A DNA stretch of 41,785 nucleotides from IMG/VR virus record IMGVR_UViG_3300028800_002452, positions 1 through 41,785 of that record. The stretch is one strand, 5' to 3'. Each line of letters starts with the position of its first letter. Position 1 is the first letter of the stretch. Under the pieces are notes generated by a model, which saw nothing but the letters and a program-made list of their open reading frames with translations, ran no database searches and was not told the DNA's origin. Both the position numbers and the translations under genes were made by a program. The DNA comes from a virus. Below, one piece after another: positions 1 through 6,586 of this stretch.

Positions 1-138
1 CGAATCGACAAACCCCTCTGGCACGACGGCCTCATCCTCTCGCAACAGCACTTCCAGCAACAGGACCGGTGGGCGGAATTTGCCCTGCAGCAGTTCGTTG
101 CCGCGGCATTTGCCGATCCATGGGGAGAGGATGCTTAA
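1..138 (+). pseudogene. tssK: Truncated TssK-like type VI secretion baseplate fragment
   Basis: The first reading frame is open from the window edge to a TAA at 136-138. It contains KPLWHDGLILSQQHFQQQDR, which matches the conserved N-terminal signature of TssK (pattern W-x-E/D-G-x-x-L-x-P/S-Q-H-F-Q-Q-Q-D/E-R), the trimeric baseplate subunit of type VI secretion systems. TssK is normally about 440 residues, but here the frame stops about 46 codons after the window edge, soon after a PWG motif, so this is a remnant of the 5' end. Its last codons overlap the ATG of the next gene at 131. Sequence after the break does not resemble TssK. This suggests replacement of the 3' part by a rearrangement or insertion. 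The assignment rests on one short motif, so confidence is moderate. Confidence 0.65.
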
Positions 139-1093
139 GGCCGCAGAAATCCCTTTCGACTCGCTAAGCGAGCTCAGCGTCGAATATGGCCTCGGCGCCG
201 CGCCAAACACACAGACCATGCTCGAAGTCGTCGCGAACACTACGTCCGAGGTTTGGCTCCATTCAAGCGTCAAAGATGGCAAAGCCGTTTTGGGGCTCTG
301 GCTGGCACCCAACCTCGACCGTTCAAACGCGAGACTCGGATATCGAGTGCTAGACAAGGGAGTTGTCGTCAATCGTGGGTCGGTTGACGGCAGCAAGCTC
401 GATTGGGGCGAACGGTCGGGCGATGTCGTTGGACAATTTTCGCTGGACGTGCCGCGCGGTGCAGTTGTTCAATGCATCGCTTCGTATGCCGGGCATGCCC
501 ACCACTTGCGCTGGTTCGCTGATCCGCAAACGTATCAAAACGCGAGGGCGGCCGTCCTTTCCAACGTAGATCAAACTGGCAAACTGTTACGGGGATATCT
601 GCTCCCTGACCTTCCGCCGAAGGGCAAAGCAGCAGACGACTTCGAGTCGGCCGTCGCCTGGCTGCTGTGGGGTCTGGGGTTCGCGCCCGTCAGTTTCGGG
701 ATGAGCCCCAAGACGCGCGACGCCTTCGATATTTTGGCTGTTAGCCCGCGGGGCGATTTTGTTGTCGTCGAATGCACGCTTGGGCTTCTTCGAGCGGAGA
801 GCAAGCTGTCGAAATTGAGCGCTCGCGAAGCGGCGCTGCGCAAGATGCTCGCTACGTCAGGCCTTCAACACGTTCGTGTTTTACCTGTCATTGTGACGGC
901 AATGACCAGGGACGAAATCAAAGCGGACCTCCGCGCCGCGGCGGAGACCGGCGTTCTCGTGCTGTCGAGGGAAGACATTGAGGCCGTTTTTGAAGGCGAG
1001 CGTCTACGGTTCGCGAACGCCGATCAGCTCTTCGAGCAGGCGTTGCAAAAATTGGCGGAGAGTCATGAGCCGAAAGACCCGCTACTGTGTTGA
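131..1093 (+). CDS. Putative restriction-endonuclease-fold (PD-(D/E)XK-like) protein
   Basis: The protein has 320 residues. ATG 131 is chosen because a GGGGAG stretch sits just upstream; an in-frame TTG at 80 is a weaker alternative. The N-terminal half has no recognised domain. The C-terminal half, from DDFESAVAWLLWGLGF, resembles the restriction-endonuclease fold: a helix followed by a candidate catalytic Asp in DAFDILAV and a beta strand VVVECT. The expected Lys of the E-x-K motif is Thr here, so catalysis is uncertain. The gene follows the truncated tssK-like fragment and precedes the tRNA fragment, so it belongs to the chromosomal flank or to another mobile insertion, not to the phage. 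A defence role is possible but is not shown by the sequence. Confidence 0.55.
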   Translation: MLKAAEIPFDSLSELSVEYGLGAAPNTQTMLEVVANTTSEVWLHSSVKDGKAVLGLWLAPNLDRSNARLGYRVLDKGVVVNRGSVDGSKLDWGERSGDVVGQFSLDVPRGAVVQCIASYAGHAHHLRWFADPQTYQNARAAVLSNVDQTGKLLRGYLLPDLPPKGKAADDFESAVAWLLWGLGFAPVSFGMSPKTRDAFDILAVSPRGDFVVVECTLGLLRAESKLSKLSAREAALRKMLATSGLQHVRVLPVIVTAMTRDEIKADLRAAAETGVLVLSREDIEAVFEGERLRFANADQLFEQALQKLAESHEPKDPLLC

Positions 1094-1461
1094 GCGGTCT
1101 GAGGCAGGTCGGCGGGGTCAGTCTTCCGATAAATTGGAGCATGAACATCCGCCAGCGGCGCCACATACGGCGACAGTGGAAGTGCGACGCACTTCCCTAT
1201 CCGGCCGTGTAAGGCTTACGTGCGCGAGTGCGACATCGGTCAGCGCAATGATGCGAGAGGACCGGAGGACTTAGGTATTGCGGCCGCCATACCGTGTGTG
1301 GCTCGGCGTGCGGTCGTCCAGCTACGGACGGCGTCTTCCCCGCTTATCACGAATTGCCAATCAAGCAAAACGTGGCCTATCGGGCAATAAAGCATAAGCG
1401 GTCCAAATGGCCACTTTATGCTTAAGGGCACATTCGGGTTCTCAGAAACCGCTGAAACCCT
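1094..1461. other. Intergenic stretch between flank gene and attachment site
   Basis: I see no convincing gene here. The only structure noticed is an 8-base inverted repeat (AAGCATAA at 1390-1397 and TTATGCTT at 1416-1423) about 40 bases from the tRNA fragment. It could be a weak hairpin. Confidence 0.5.
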
Positions 1462-1521
1462 TGGTGGGCCGGGTCGGATTCGAACCGACGGTGTCCTTTC
1501 GGAGGCGGATTATGAGTCCAC
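1462..1521 (-). repeat. 3' half of a tRNA gene (anticodon CAU), prophage attachment-site remnant
   Basis: Read on the minus strand, this gives an anticodon arm (stem GTGGA/TCCGC, loop CTCATAA, anticodon CAU), a 15-base variable region with a small TCC-GAAA-GGA hairpin, a perfect T arm (GTCGG, TTCGAAT, CCGAC), the 3' acceptor strand CCGGCCC, a discriminator A and an encoded CCA. The matching 5' acceptor strand (GGGCCGG) and a D arm are absent from 1522-1600, so only the 3' half is present. One G-T pair in the anticodon stem may mark where homology ends. Tyrosine-recombinase elements commonly integrate in the 3' half of a tRNA gene and leave such a copy at one end. The prophage would lie to the right, with the restored tRNA beyond the window. 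A 15-base variable arm is unusual for a CAU tRNA. Confidence 0.75.
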
Positions 1522-1655
1522 GGAAATCCGTAAGGCTTTCAAATACTTGGGAGTAGAAACTTTCCGCAAACGATGTTTACGAGATAGTCGCTGAGCCTTG
1601 CCCAGCAAGGCCCCGAAAAAATTTGCGGAAATTTTTCCACCCGCAAGTGGCGCAT

Positions 1656-2231
1656 CTACAGCGCCGCAATCACCCGCTCGATGAAGTGATCCTCGACGTT
1701 CGGATCGATCAATGGCGGATTCCCGATCTCCCTTAGCGGCGACGAGTGCTGCCACGGATGCAGCAGGCGCGGCACCAGTGGCACGACATCGCCGCCGTTG
1801 CGGTAGAGGTGCATCTGCACGCCATGCGCCTGAAAGAGCGCCGCGAGTGTCGCGTCAGCGCTCACGCGCGGCGGCTCGAACGCGTAGACCTCGCGCGGTG
1901 GCGTGCCTGCAACGCATAGCACGGCGGCGAACAGGATCGCGAGCGCTGCCCCTTCGCTGTGCCCGACCGTGACGGCCGGCGGCGGCAGCGCGAGCAGCGC
2001 GCCCTGAATCGAGCTGAAGGCCCGCCAGAACCCCGCGTGCAGCGCGCCGAGCCCCGGCACCACCTCAACCGCGACGTCGAGGTCGGCGAGCCAGCACGCG
2101 AGGTTGTTCGTGCCGGGAAACGCGACCGCGTCACCCTCGACGATCGCTCGCGCAGCGCCCGACGCCTCGCCGATCTGCGGCGGCGTGAAATAGGCACGCT
2201 GCGCGAGCAGCGCGCGGTCGCGCGGCGTCAT
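1656..2231 (-). CDS. Lipase/alpha-beta hydrolase-like protein
   Basis: This 191-residue protein resembles class 3 lipases. A nucleophile elbow GHSEG is at residues 90-94 (Ser92), followed by AALAILFAAVL, and a late Asp/His pair in PNVEDHF could complete the triad. There is no signal peptide. The start ATG overlaps the stop of the upstream lipoprotein gene (ATGA), so the two are probably translationally coupled. It is the last gene of the leftward late operon, downstream of the endolysin, and lies about 130 bases from the attachment site. Lipase-like genes near lysis cassettes are known in phages, sometimes acting on host envelope lipids. The substrate here cannot be read from the sequence, and a lysogenic-conversion role is equally possible. 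Confidence 0.75.
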   Translation of the reverse strand: MTPRDRALLAQRAYFTPPQIGEASGAARAIVEGDAVAFPGTNNLACWLADLDVAVEVVPGLGALHAGFWRAFSSIQGALLALPPPAVTVGHSEGAALAILFAAVLCVAGTPPREVYAFEPPRVSADATLAALFQAHGVQMHLYRNGGDVVPLVPRLLHPWQHSSPLREIGNPPLIDPNVEDHFIERVIAAL

Positions 2232-2617
2232 TGAATCGGCGCGCCGGCAAGTGGCGTCGACGCAGCGGCCGGCGCCGAGGCAGTATCGGGCGCACTCGCC
2301 GCGTTGCCCGCCTGCGCGGTCTGGACTTCCTTGGCCGCGCTGGTAGCCGCGGTTGCGGCGGCGCATACGAGACCGTTCACGCCGGCAGCGGCAGCGACAC
2401 CCGGACTTGCGCCGGAAGACGCGACGAGCGCCGGTTGCACGATCACGCATCCGGCAGCAATCTGCTGTTGCAGGCCGACCAGAGTGGACAGGGCCGCGTT
2501 GCCGACTGCGGTTTGCGTCGAGGCAGCGTTGCTGGCAGCAGTTTGCACTTGAGCGGTCGTGCATGCGCCGAGCGCGAGCGCGGCAATACCTGCCGCGAGC
2601 AGCATGAGCTTCTTCAT
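2228..2617 (-). CDS. Small Ala-rich lipoprotein of the lysis region (possible spanin)
   Basis: The protein has 129 residues with a lipoprotein signal peptide: KK, a hydrophobic stretch, then the lipobox LALGAC with the lipidated Cys at 19. The mature part is rich in Ala, Thr, Ser and Gln and ends in an Ala/Pro-rich tail. Its position between the endolysin and the lipase-like gene in the late operon suggests an envelope role at lysis, and an outer-membrane spanin subunit is one candidate. It is longer than typical Rz1-type lipoproteins, and no clear inner-membrane partner with a periplasmic coiled coil was seen, so the spanin idea stays tentative. The stop overlaps the next start by four bases. 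Confidence 0.7.
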   Translation of the reverse strand: MKKLMLLAAGIAALALGACTTAQVQTAASNAASTQTAVGNAALSTLVGLQQQIAAGCVIVQPALVASSGASPGVAAAAGVNGLVCAAATAATSAAKEVQTAQAGNAASAPDTASAPAAASTPLAGAPIQ

Positions 2618-2708
2618 GGTGAGATCCTTCGGAGTTGTGCCGCGAGCGCGGCGGATGGTTACTGCGGGGAGAAATTCAGAGGTGCCAGCGCGGTGAGCGC
2701 TGCGCGAA

Positions 2709-2996
2709 TCACTGCAGCGTCGGCGCGACTACGCCAGTAGTCGGCGCGGGCGGCGGTGGCAACACGGCACCATCAGCGACAGCGGGCGTATATCCGCCAA
2801 CCGCCGGCGATTGAACAGACGCGTCAGTTGCGCCGGCGGCCGCCACGCCGCGCGCCGTCGAAACATGCTTGCCAAGGAACGTGAGACCGGCAGCAATCGC
2901 CACGACATAGCCGTTCGGATCAGTCTTGCCGAGCAGCACCAGTGCACCCCATGCGGCATAGAGAAGAACTGCGCCGAGAAAGAAAAAGACGTTCAT
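2709..2996 (-). CDS. Small membrane protein of the lysis cassette
   Basis: The protein has 95 residues. ATG 2996 is chosen because a strong GGAGGT ribosome-binding site lies six bases upstream. It has two hydrophobic segments near the N terminus (roughly residues 3-23 and 30-46), then a soluble tail with a Pro-rich stretch (LPPPPAPTTG). It sits between the endolysin and lipoprotein genes. It could be a second holin-like or antiholin protein or part of a spanin system, but there is no diagnostic motif. Confidence 0.6.
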   Translation of the reverse strand: MNVFFFLGAVLLYAAWGALVLLGKTDPNGYVVAIAAGLTFLGKHVSTARGVAAAGATDASVQSPAVGGYTPAVADGAVLPPPPAPTTGVVAPTLQ

Positions 2997-3004
2997 CGTT
3001 ACCT

Positions 3005-3033
3005 CCAAAAGAAAATGGCCGCGCTTTGCGGCC
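3005..3033 (-). terminator. Rho-independent terminator-like hairpin after the endolysin gene
   Basis: On the minus strand, GGCCGC and GCGGCC form a six-base stem (3017-3022 with 3028-3033) around a five-base loop. They are followed by ATTTTCTTTT. It lies between the endolysin stop (3057) and the next start (2996) and may attenuate late transcription. Confidence 0.6.
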
Positions 3034-3056
3034 GGTTGGGAAAGCGCGCGCCGACG

Positions 3057-3503
3057 TCAACTGTCGAGCGCGATCAGGTTGTGCGCGTTGATGATCGAGA
3101 TGATCTTCGCGGCGTAGCTGGGGTCGGTGGCATAACCTGCGGCCTGCACAGCGTGTGCGAAATCGCACCCGTTCGCGCAGGCGAACGCCGACTGGTAACG
3201 CGGGTTCGTCAGCAGGAACTGCGCGTGATCGGTGATAGAGCCCAGCCAATCGGTGTACGCGCGGAACCGCGCTTGCGCCATCGTCCAGGCGCCATTCAAA
3301 AACTCACGCGTGTTCTGGATCGTCACCGGGCCCTGCCACGATGGATCGGCCTTGATGCCGAAGAGATTCATGCCCGGCGCAGCGCTACCCCAGCCACTCT
3401 CGAGCGCGGCCTCGGCGACTGTGAACGACGCCGGTATCTTCGTTGTGACGGCCGACGTGCACGCGGCCGGCGCAATTGCATTGATGAAGTCGGCAGGCGT
3501 CAT
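3057..3503 (-). CDS. Endolysin, glucosaminidase (FlgJ-like) family
   Basis: The protein has 148 residues and matches the endo-beta-N-acetylglucosaminidase/FlgJ-type muramidase fold. The segment AEAALESGWGSAAPGMNLFG carries the likely catalytic Glu (about residue 35), and later segments NTREFLNGAWTMAQARFRAY and AAGYATDPSYAAKII are typical of the family. It would cleave peptidoglycan glycan strands at the end of the lytic cycle. There is no signal peptide, so it depends on the holin immediately upstream, whose stop overlaps its ATG by four bases. A Cys-containing N-terminal segment (PAACTSAV) is present, but no SAR domain is obvious. Confidence 0.85.
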   Translation of the reverse strand: MTPADFINAIAPAACTSAVTTKIPASFTVAEAALESGWGSAAPGMNLFGIKADPSWQGPVTIQNTREFLNGAWTMAQARFRAYTDWLGSITDHAQFLLTNPRYQSAFACANGCDFAHAVQAAGYATDPSYAAKIISIINAHNLIALDS

Positions 3504-3703
3504 TGCGGCCTCCGACGACGCGGAAACAGCCGGTCGCGAATCTGCAGCACGAGCAGGACGACGGTGAGCGCGCCAACCCACCACGAAATGTCGTGCCCAT
3601 CGAACCACGTCCAGATGCTGACGGCGGCGCCACCTGGAATGGCGATCGGCGCCGTCGTGCTGGACACCGCATTCGTCGCGCTGGCGACCAGGTCTTTGAT
3701 CAT
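3500..3703 (-). CDS. Putative holin
   Basis: The protein has 67 residues. ATG 3703 is preferred over upstream in-frame codons that would read through a terminator hairpin. It has an amphipathic N-terminal part (ASATNAVSSTTAPIAIPGGA), a moderately hydrophobic middle and a clear membrane segment near WWVGALTVVLLVLQ, ending in a strongly basic tail RRRRPQ. This size, shape and charged C terminus fit small phage holins, which form inner-membrane lesions that release endolysin. It is coupled to the endolysin by an ATGA overlap. Confidence 0.75.
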   Translation of the reverse strand: MIKDLVASATNAVSSTTAPIAIPGGAAVSIWTWFDGHDISWWVGALTVVLLVLQIRDRLFPRRRRPQ

Positions 3704-3708
3704 GTATG

Positions 3709-3740
3709 CCCCGAAAAAGAAAAACCGCCCGAAGGCGGTC
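3709..3740 (-). terminator. Rho-independent terminator on the lytic strand
   Basis: The minus-strand sequence ACCGCC-TTCG-GGCGGT followed by TTTTCTTTTTC is a canonical stem, UUCG tetraloop and T tract. It lies just upstream of the holin start and downstream of the antisense side of the PAP2 gene. It could block read-through from the structural operon into the lysis genes or attenuate it. Confidence 0.75.
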
Positions 3741-3825
3741 TGAAGTTGGTCTGGCAAAATACGTCTGAATCACATATCAAAATTCGTATTGCATAAATCT
3801 TCCGCAATCGGGATAAGTAAAAACT

Positions 3826-4761
3826 ATGAGCGATGTCACAATAAGCCCGGACGTTGCCGATTCAACCAGCGTTGTCACAAGACGATATATTGCCCTCTGG
3901 TTGCTTGTCGGCATTCTCATCATCATTGATGTCGTCTGGTGCATGACAGACCTCTATACGGTCCCCATCCAGCAGATCGCAGCCCACGCCGCTGTCCCAC
4001 TCGGGCTATGCATGGCTGCCGCCACCCTGCTTCTTGGAGGCCCGCATATACGGTCGGGGCGTTTTCTAAATCTCACCCGAAGGCTCCAGGCCGCGCTCGC
4101 ATGGATCGCACTAACTATGGTTGCCAGCGAAGCGCTTGTGATCCTCCAGTACCTTTGCGTGTCCGTCGATGCCCCGCTCATCGATTCGTGGCTGATTCGC
4201 GCGGATTCGGCGATTGGATTTAGCTGGCCAGAGATGGCTAACTGGTATGTTTCGCATCCCCTGGTCACTTATCTGCTCTGGCTTGTCTACAATTGGCTTC
4301 TGTATGGCGTCCCAATTGTGATTGCGCTTCTTGCATGGATGAAGCAAGACCACGAATTGTCAGAATTCGTGGTGCTTTTTGTTGCCGTCACTCTGTGCGC
4401 CATCGTTATTTCAGCACCATTCCCGGCAACTAATCCGCGAACCTTTTTCGCCTCTCTAATTGGTCGCTATGGCTTTGCAACACAATATTTCTTCGACCTG
4501 CGATCGCAGTCGACACACCTTATGCAGCTCGACAATCCGATGGGATTGGTTTCTATGCCATCCCTGCATGCCGCCGACGCGGTGCTGCTCACTTATGCGG
4601 TACGACACCTGCGGAAACTCTTCCCACCAGCGGTAGTTCTCAACGGCACGATGATATGGTCGGCGCTGTTCATCGGAGGGCACTACCTTTGTGACATCAT
4701 TGCAGGAATTGCTCTAGCCTCCGTCAGCATAGCGCTCCTTCGAAAAGCGCGAAGCATTTAG
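3826..4761 (+). CDS. PAP2-superfamily membrane phosphatase/lipid transferase (moron)
   Basis: This 311-residue polytopic membrane protein has about six hydrophobic segments. It carries PAP2 motifs SMPSLHAA at 243-250 (His248) and GGHYLCD at 284-290 (His286, Asp290). The pattern and length are closest to the PAP2_3/inositol-phosphorylceramide-synthase-like branch, which transfers or removes phosphate groups on lipids or glycans. It runs opposite to its neighbours, between tail fibre and lysis genes, and is visibly lower in GC (28 of 60 bases in 3901-3960). An AT-rich upstream segment (3740-3825) could hold its own promoter. This is the usual pattern of a moron expressed from the prophage, perhaps altering host envelope lipids or surface polysaccharide. 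The substrate is unknown. Confidence 0.8.
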   Translation: MSDVTISPDVADSTSVVTRRYIALWLLVGILIIIDVVWCMTDLYTVPIQQIAAHAAVPLGLCMAAATLLLGGPHIRSGRFLNLTRRLQAALAWIALTMVASEALVILQYLCVSVDAPLIDSWLIRADSAIGFSWPEMANWYVSHPLVTYLLWLVYNWLLYGVPIVIALLAWMKQDHELSEFVVLFVAVTLCAIVISAPFPATNPRTFFASLIGRYGFATQYFFDLRSQSTHLMQLDNPMGLVSMPSLHAADAVLLTYAVRHLRKLFPPAVVLNGTMIWSALFIGGHYLCDIIAGIALASVSIALLRKARSI

Positions 4762-4810
4762 GCCCCCGACCACGAGAAATGGCGGTTGGTAGCATCATCA
4801 CGAATATTCA

Positions 4811-4842
4811 GCCACGCTGGCCGTACTCTTTTCCAGCGTGGC
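4811..4842. terminator. Inverted repeat between convergent genes
   Basis: A perfect ten-base stem (GCCACGCTGG at 4811-4820 and its complement at 4833-4842) surrounds a 12-base loop between the convergent PAP2 and tail-fibre genes. A T-rich loop but no trailing T tract is seen. It is probably a bidirectional stop structure. Confidence 0.5.
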
Positions 4843-4867
4843 AAGGTCGGCAGCGCGCAGCGGCACT

Positions 4868-6583
4868 TTAGCCTTGGGAATAGTGGTAACAGGACACCGC
4901 CGTGTCCGCTGTCGTAGAAACTGCGCCCGCGTTTGAATTCACAAAAAGGCCGCAGGTGGCCGGGGCGCCGATGAAGGCCGTTGCAGATACACTGGCGGCG
5001 TTAGACCATGTCTCCCCGTCCACTGAAGTGCTGAATGCAAATGTGGTCCCGTTGTACACCACCCGCATCCATAGCAGCATCGTCGCATAAGCCCTGGACT
5101 GCTGGTTATGCGAGCTATTAAACGAGTTGAGAGAGTTCCAGTAATGGTACGAGAGAACCAAATTGGAAGGGCCGCCGGCCGCCCATATAGCGAAATCGAC
5201 AAACTTGCCAGAAGAATCGCCCACGCATAGCCCTGCGGCTGAATAAGCGCTACTACTTGCGATCATCGACACATTCAGCAGGGCAGTGACAGTCCACGCG
5301 CCCGATGAAGGAGCGGCTTGGCTCGCCAGCAGAAGGTTGTCGCCAGTCGACGCTGATGGAGCGACCATCGAGAATCCACGCCCGCTCGGAAGGTCGGCGA
5401 TGGCACCACCCGATCCGATTCCCGTGTTACGAAGTGCAGTGAACTGGGAGGACTTCGGGTGGTTAGCCGTGAACATGCCGGCCGCGTCTTTGAGTAGGAC
5501 GCCACCTAGCGTGAACCAGTTGGTGCCGTCCGTGAACGCCTTAATACTCCCGAGCGGCGACAGACTTAGCGTCCCGTTTGCCACGCCACTCAGATTGACG
5601 CCGCTCGCCACGGTCAGCGTCACGGTGAATGCGCTGATATTCACGATGTCGCAGTGCCACCCATCTGGGAACGAGGTGCCGGAAGGCAATTCCTGCGTAA
5701 TCGCCGCCGTGCCATTCAGCACAAGCGCCGTGCCACGCTCGGTGCCGGTGAAGGTATAGGCGGCAGTCTGAACGTTCGGGATCAGATTCGAGCGCAGCGT
5801 GCCCGACGTCGTGATGTCCGCTCCGGTAGCAGTCTCAATGCCGCCGGTTGCGGCAATGTCGGTAACGGTCCCTGAACCGCTCCCACCGCCGCCGCCGGCC
5901 GGGACAGCCCACGTTCCGTTTTCGCAGAGATAGCGCGTAGCGCCCGCAGCAGATCCGGGATCGGGCACGCCGCCAGGCGCATGCGTCGAGCCGGATGGCC
6001 CGAACATGGGAACATCGGCGCCGACGAGGGCTCGCCACGTTGGCGCGGCGGCCGACCCAGAGACTGGTCCAGCATGCACGCAGTTCGCCGGCTGGTTGGA
6101 ATACGAAACCGTCAACGTCCCTGCACCCGTAACGGGCGAATTTGATACCGAGAAACCGGCAGGCATCGATAGCGCGACAGACGTTACCGTTCCAGTCGCC
6201 GTGTTCGCGGTTGCTGAAGGCTGGTAGCTGCGCACGTCGGTGTAGCTCGACACTGTGGTGGCACCGGCCACGATGGTGTAAAGCGGGATGGCGCCGACCG
6301 GGAAGCCCGTGGTATTGACGGACACAGCACCCGTGATCGCGCTGGCATAGACATAGTTGGTTGCGCTGGCCGTGAGGGTGACGGTGCCGTTGGCGACCGC
6401 ACTGGCGCCGGTGGGCGCGTAGTAGGTGCCGCCGTAATAGCCCCACGTAAGCCCCGCGGTTGCGCTCGATCGGCGCCCCCACAGCATGGCCGGGCTCGCG
6501 GCGTCGAAGTTCGCGTTGACGATGACTTCCTTCGTCGCCTGCGTCGAGCTGACTTGGTCAATGAGTGTCGTGCTGTTGGACAT
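4868..6583 (-). CDS. Tail fibre / receptor-binding-like protein
   Basis: The protein has 571 residues. The N-terminal part (about 1-130) is a fibre-attachment-like region; then come beta-rich Gly/Ser/Thr-rich segments and a glycine hinge (AGGGGGSGSG, near 230). A beta-structured middle with WHCDIVN and FTDGTNWFTLGG is typical of phage fibre modules. The C-terminal ~200 residues resemble a concanavalin A-like (LamG-like) lectin fold, ending with CYHYSQG. It lies directly after the large tail-tip protein and should carry host recognition. No C-type-lectin variable repeat like those of the retroelement at 35-36 kb is present, so it is not a DGR target. An AGGTAA element before ATG 6583 is a plausible ribosome-binding site. 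Confidence 0.75.
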   Translation of the reverse strand: MSNSTTLIDQVSSTQATKEVIVNANFDAASPAMLWGRRSSATAGLTWGYYGGTYYAPTGASAVANGTVTLTASATNYVYASAITGAVSVNTTGFPVGAIPLYTIVAGATTVSSYTDVRSYQPSATANTATGTVTSVALSMPAGFSVSNSPVTGAGTLTVSYSNQPANCVHAGPVSGSAAAPTWRALVGADVPMFGPSGSTHAPGGVPDPGSAAGATRYLCENGTWAVPAGGGGGSGSGTVTDIAATGGIETATGADITTSGTLRSNLIPNVQTAAYTFTGTERGTALVLNGTAAITQELPSGTSFPDGWHCDIVNISAFTVTLTVASGVNLSGVANGTLSLSPLGSIKAFTDGTNWFTLGGVLLKDAAGMFTANHPKSSQFTALRNTGIGSGGAIADLPSGRGFSMVAPSASTGDNLLLASQAAPSSGAWTVTALLNVSMIASSSAYSAAGLCVGDSSGKFVDFAIWAAGGPSNLVLSYHYWNSLNSFNSSHNQQSRAYATMLLWMRVVYNGTTFAFSTSVDGETWSNAASVSATAFIGAPATCGLFVNSNAGAVSTTADTAVSCYHYSQG

Positions 6584-6586
6584 GGC

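Noticed and set aside
978-1274. Plus-strand open frame after the flank gene
   Set aside because: It overlaps the flank gene in another frame and its product is basic and low in structure, as expected for a shadow frame.
1462-1521. A complete, functional tRNA gene
   Set aside because: No D arm or 5' acceptor strand is found next to the anticodon arm.
4868-6583. Tail fibre considered as a DGR target
   Set aside because: Its C terminus looks LamG-like and has no segment resembling the GWAW...RARAVRR variable repeat.
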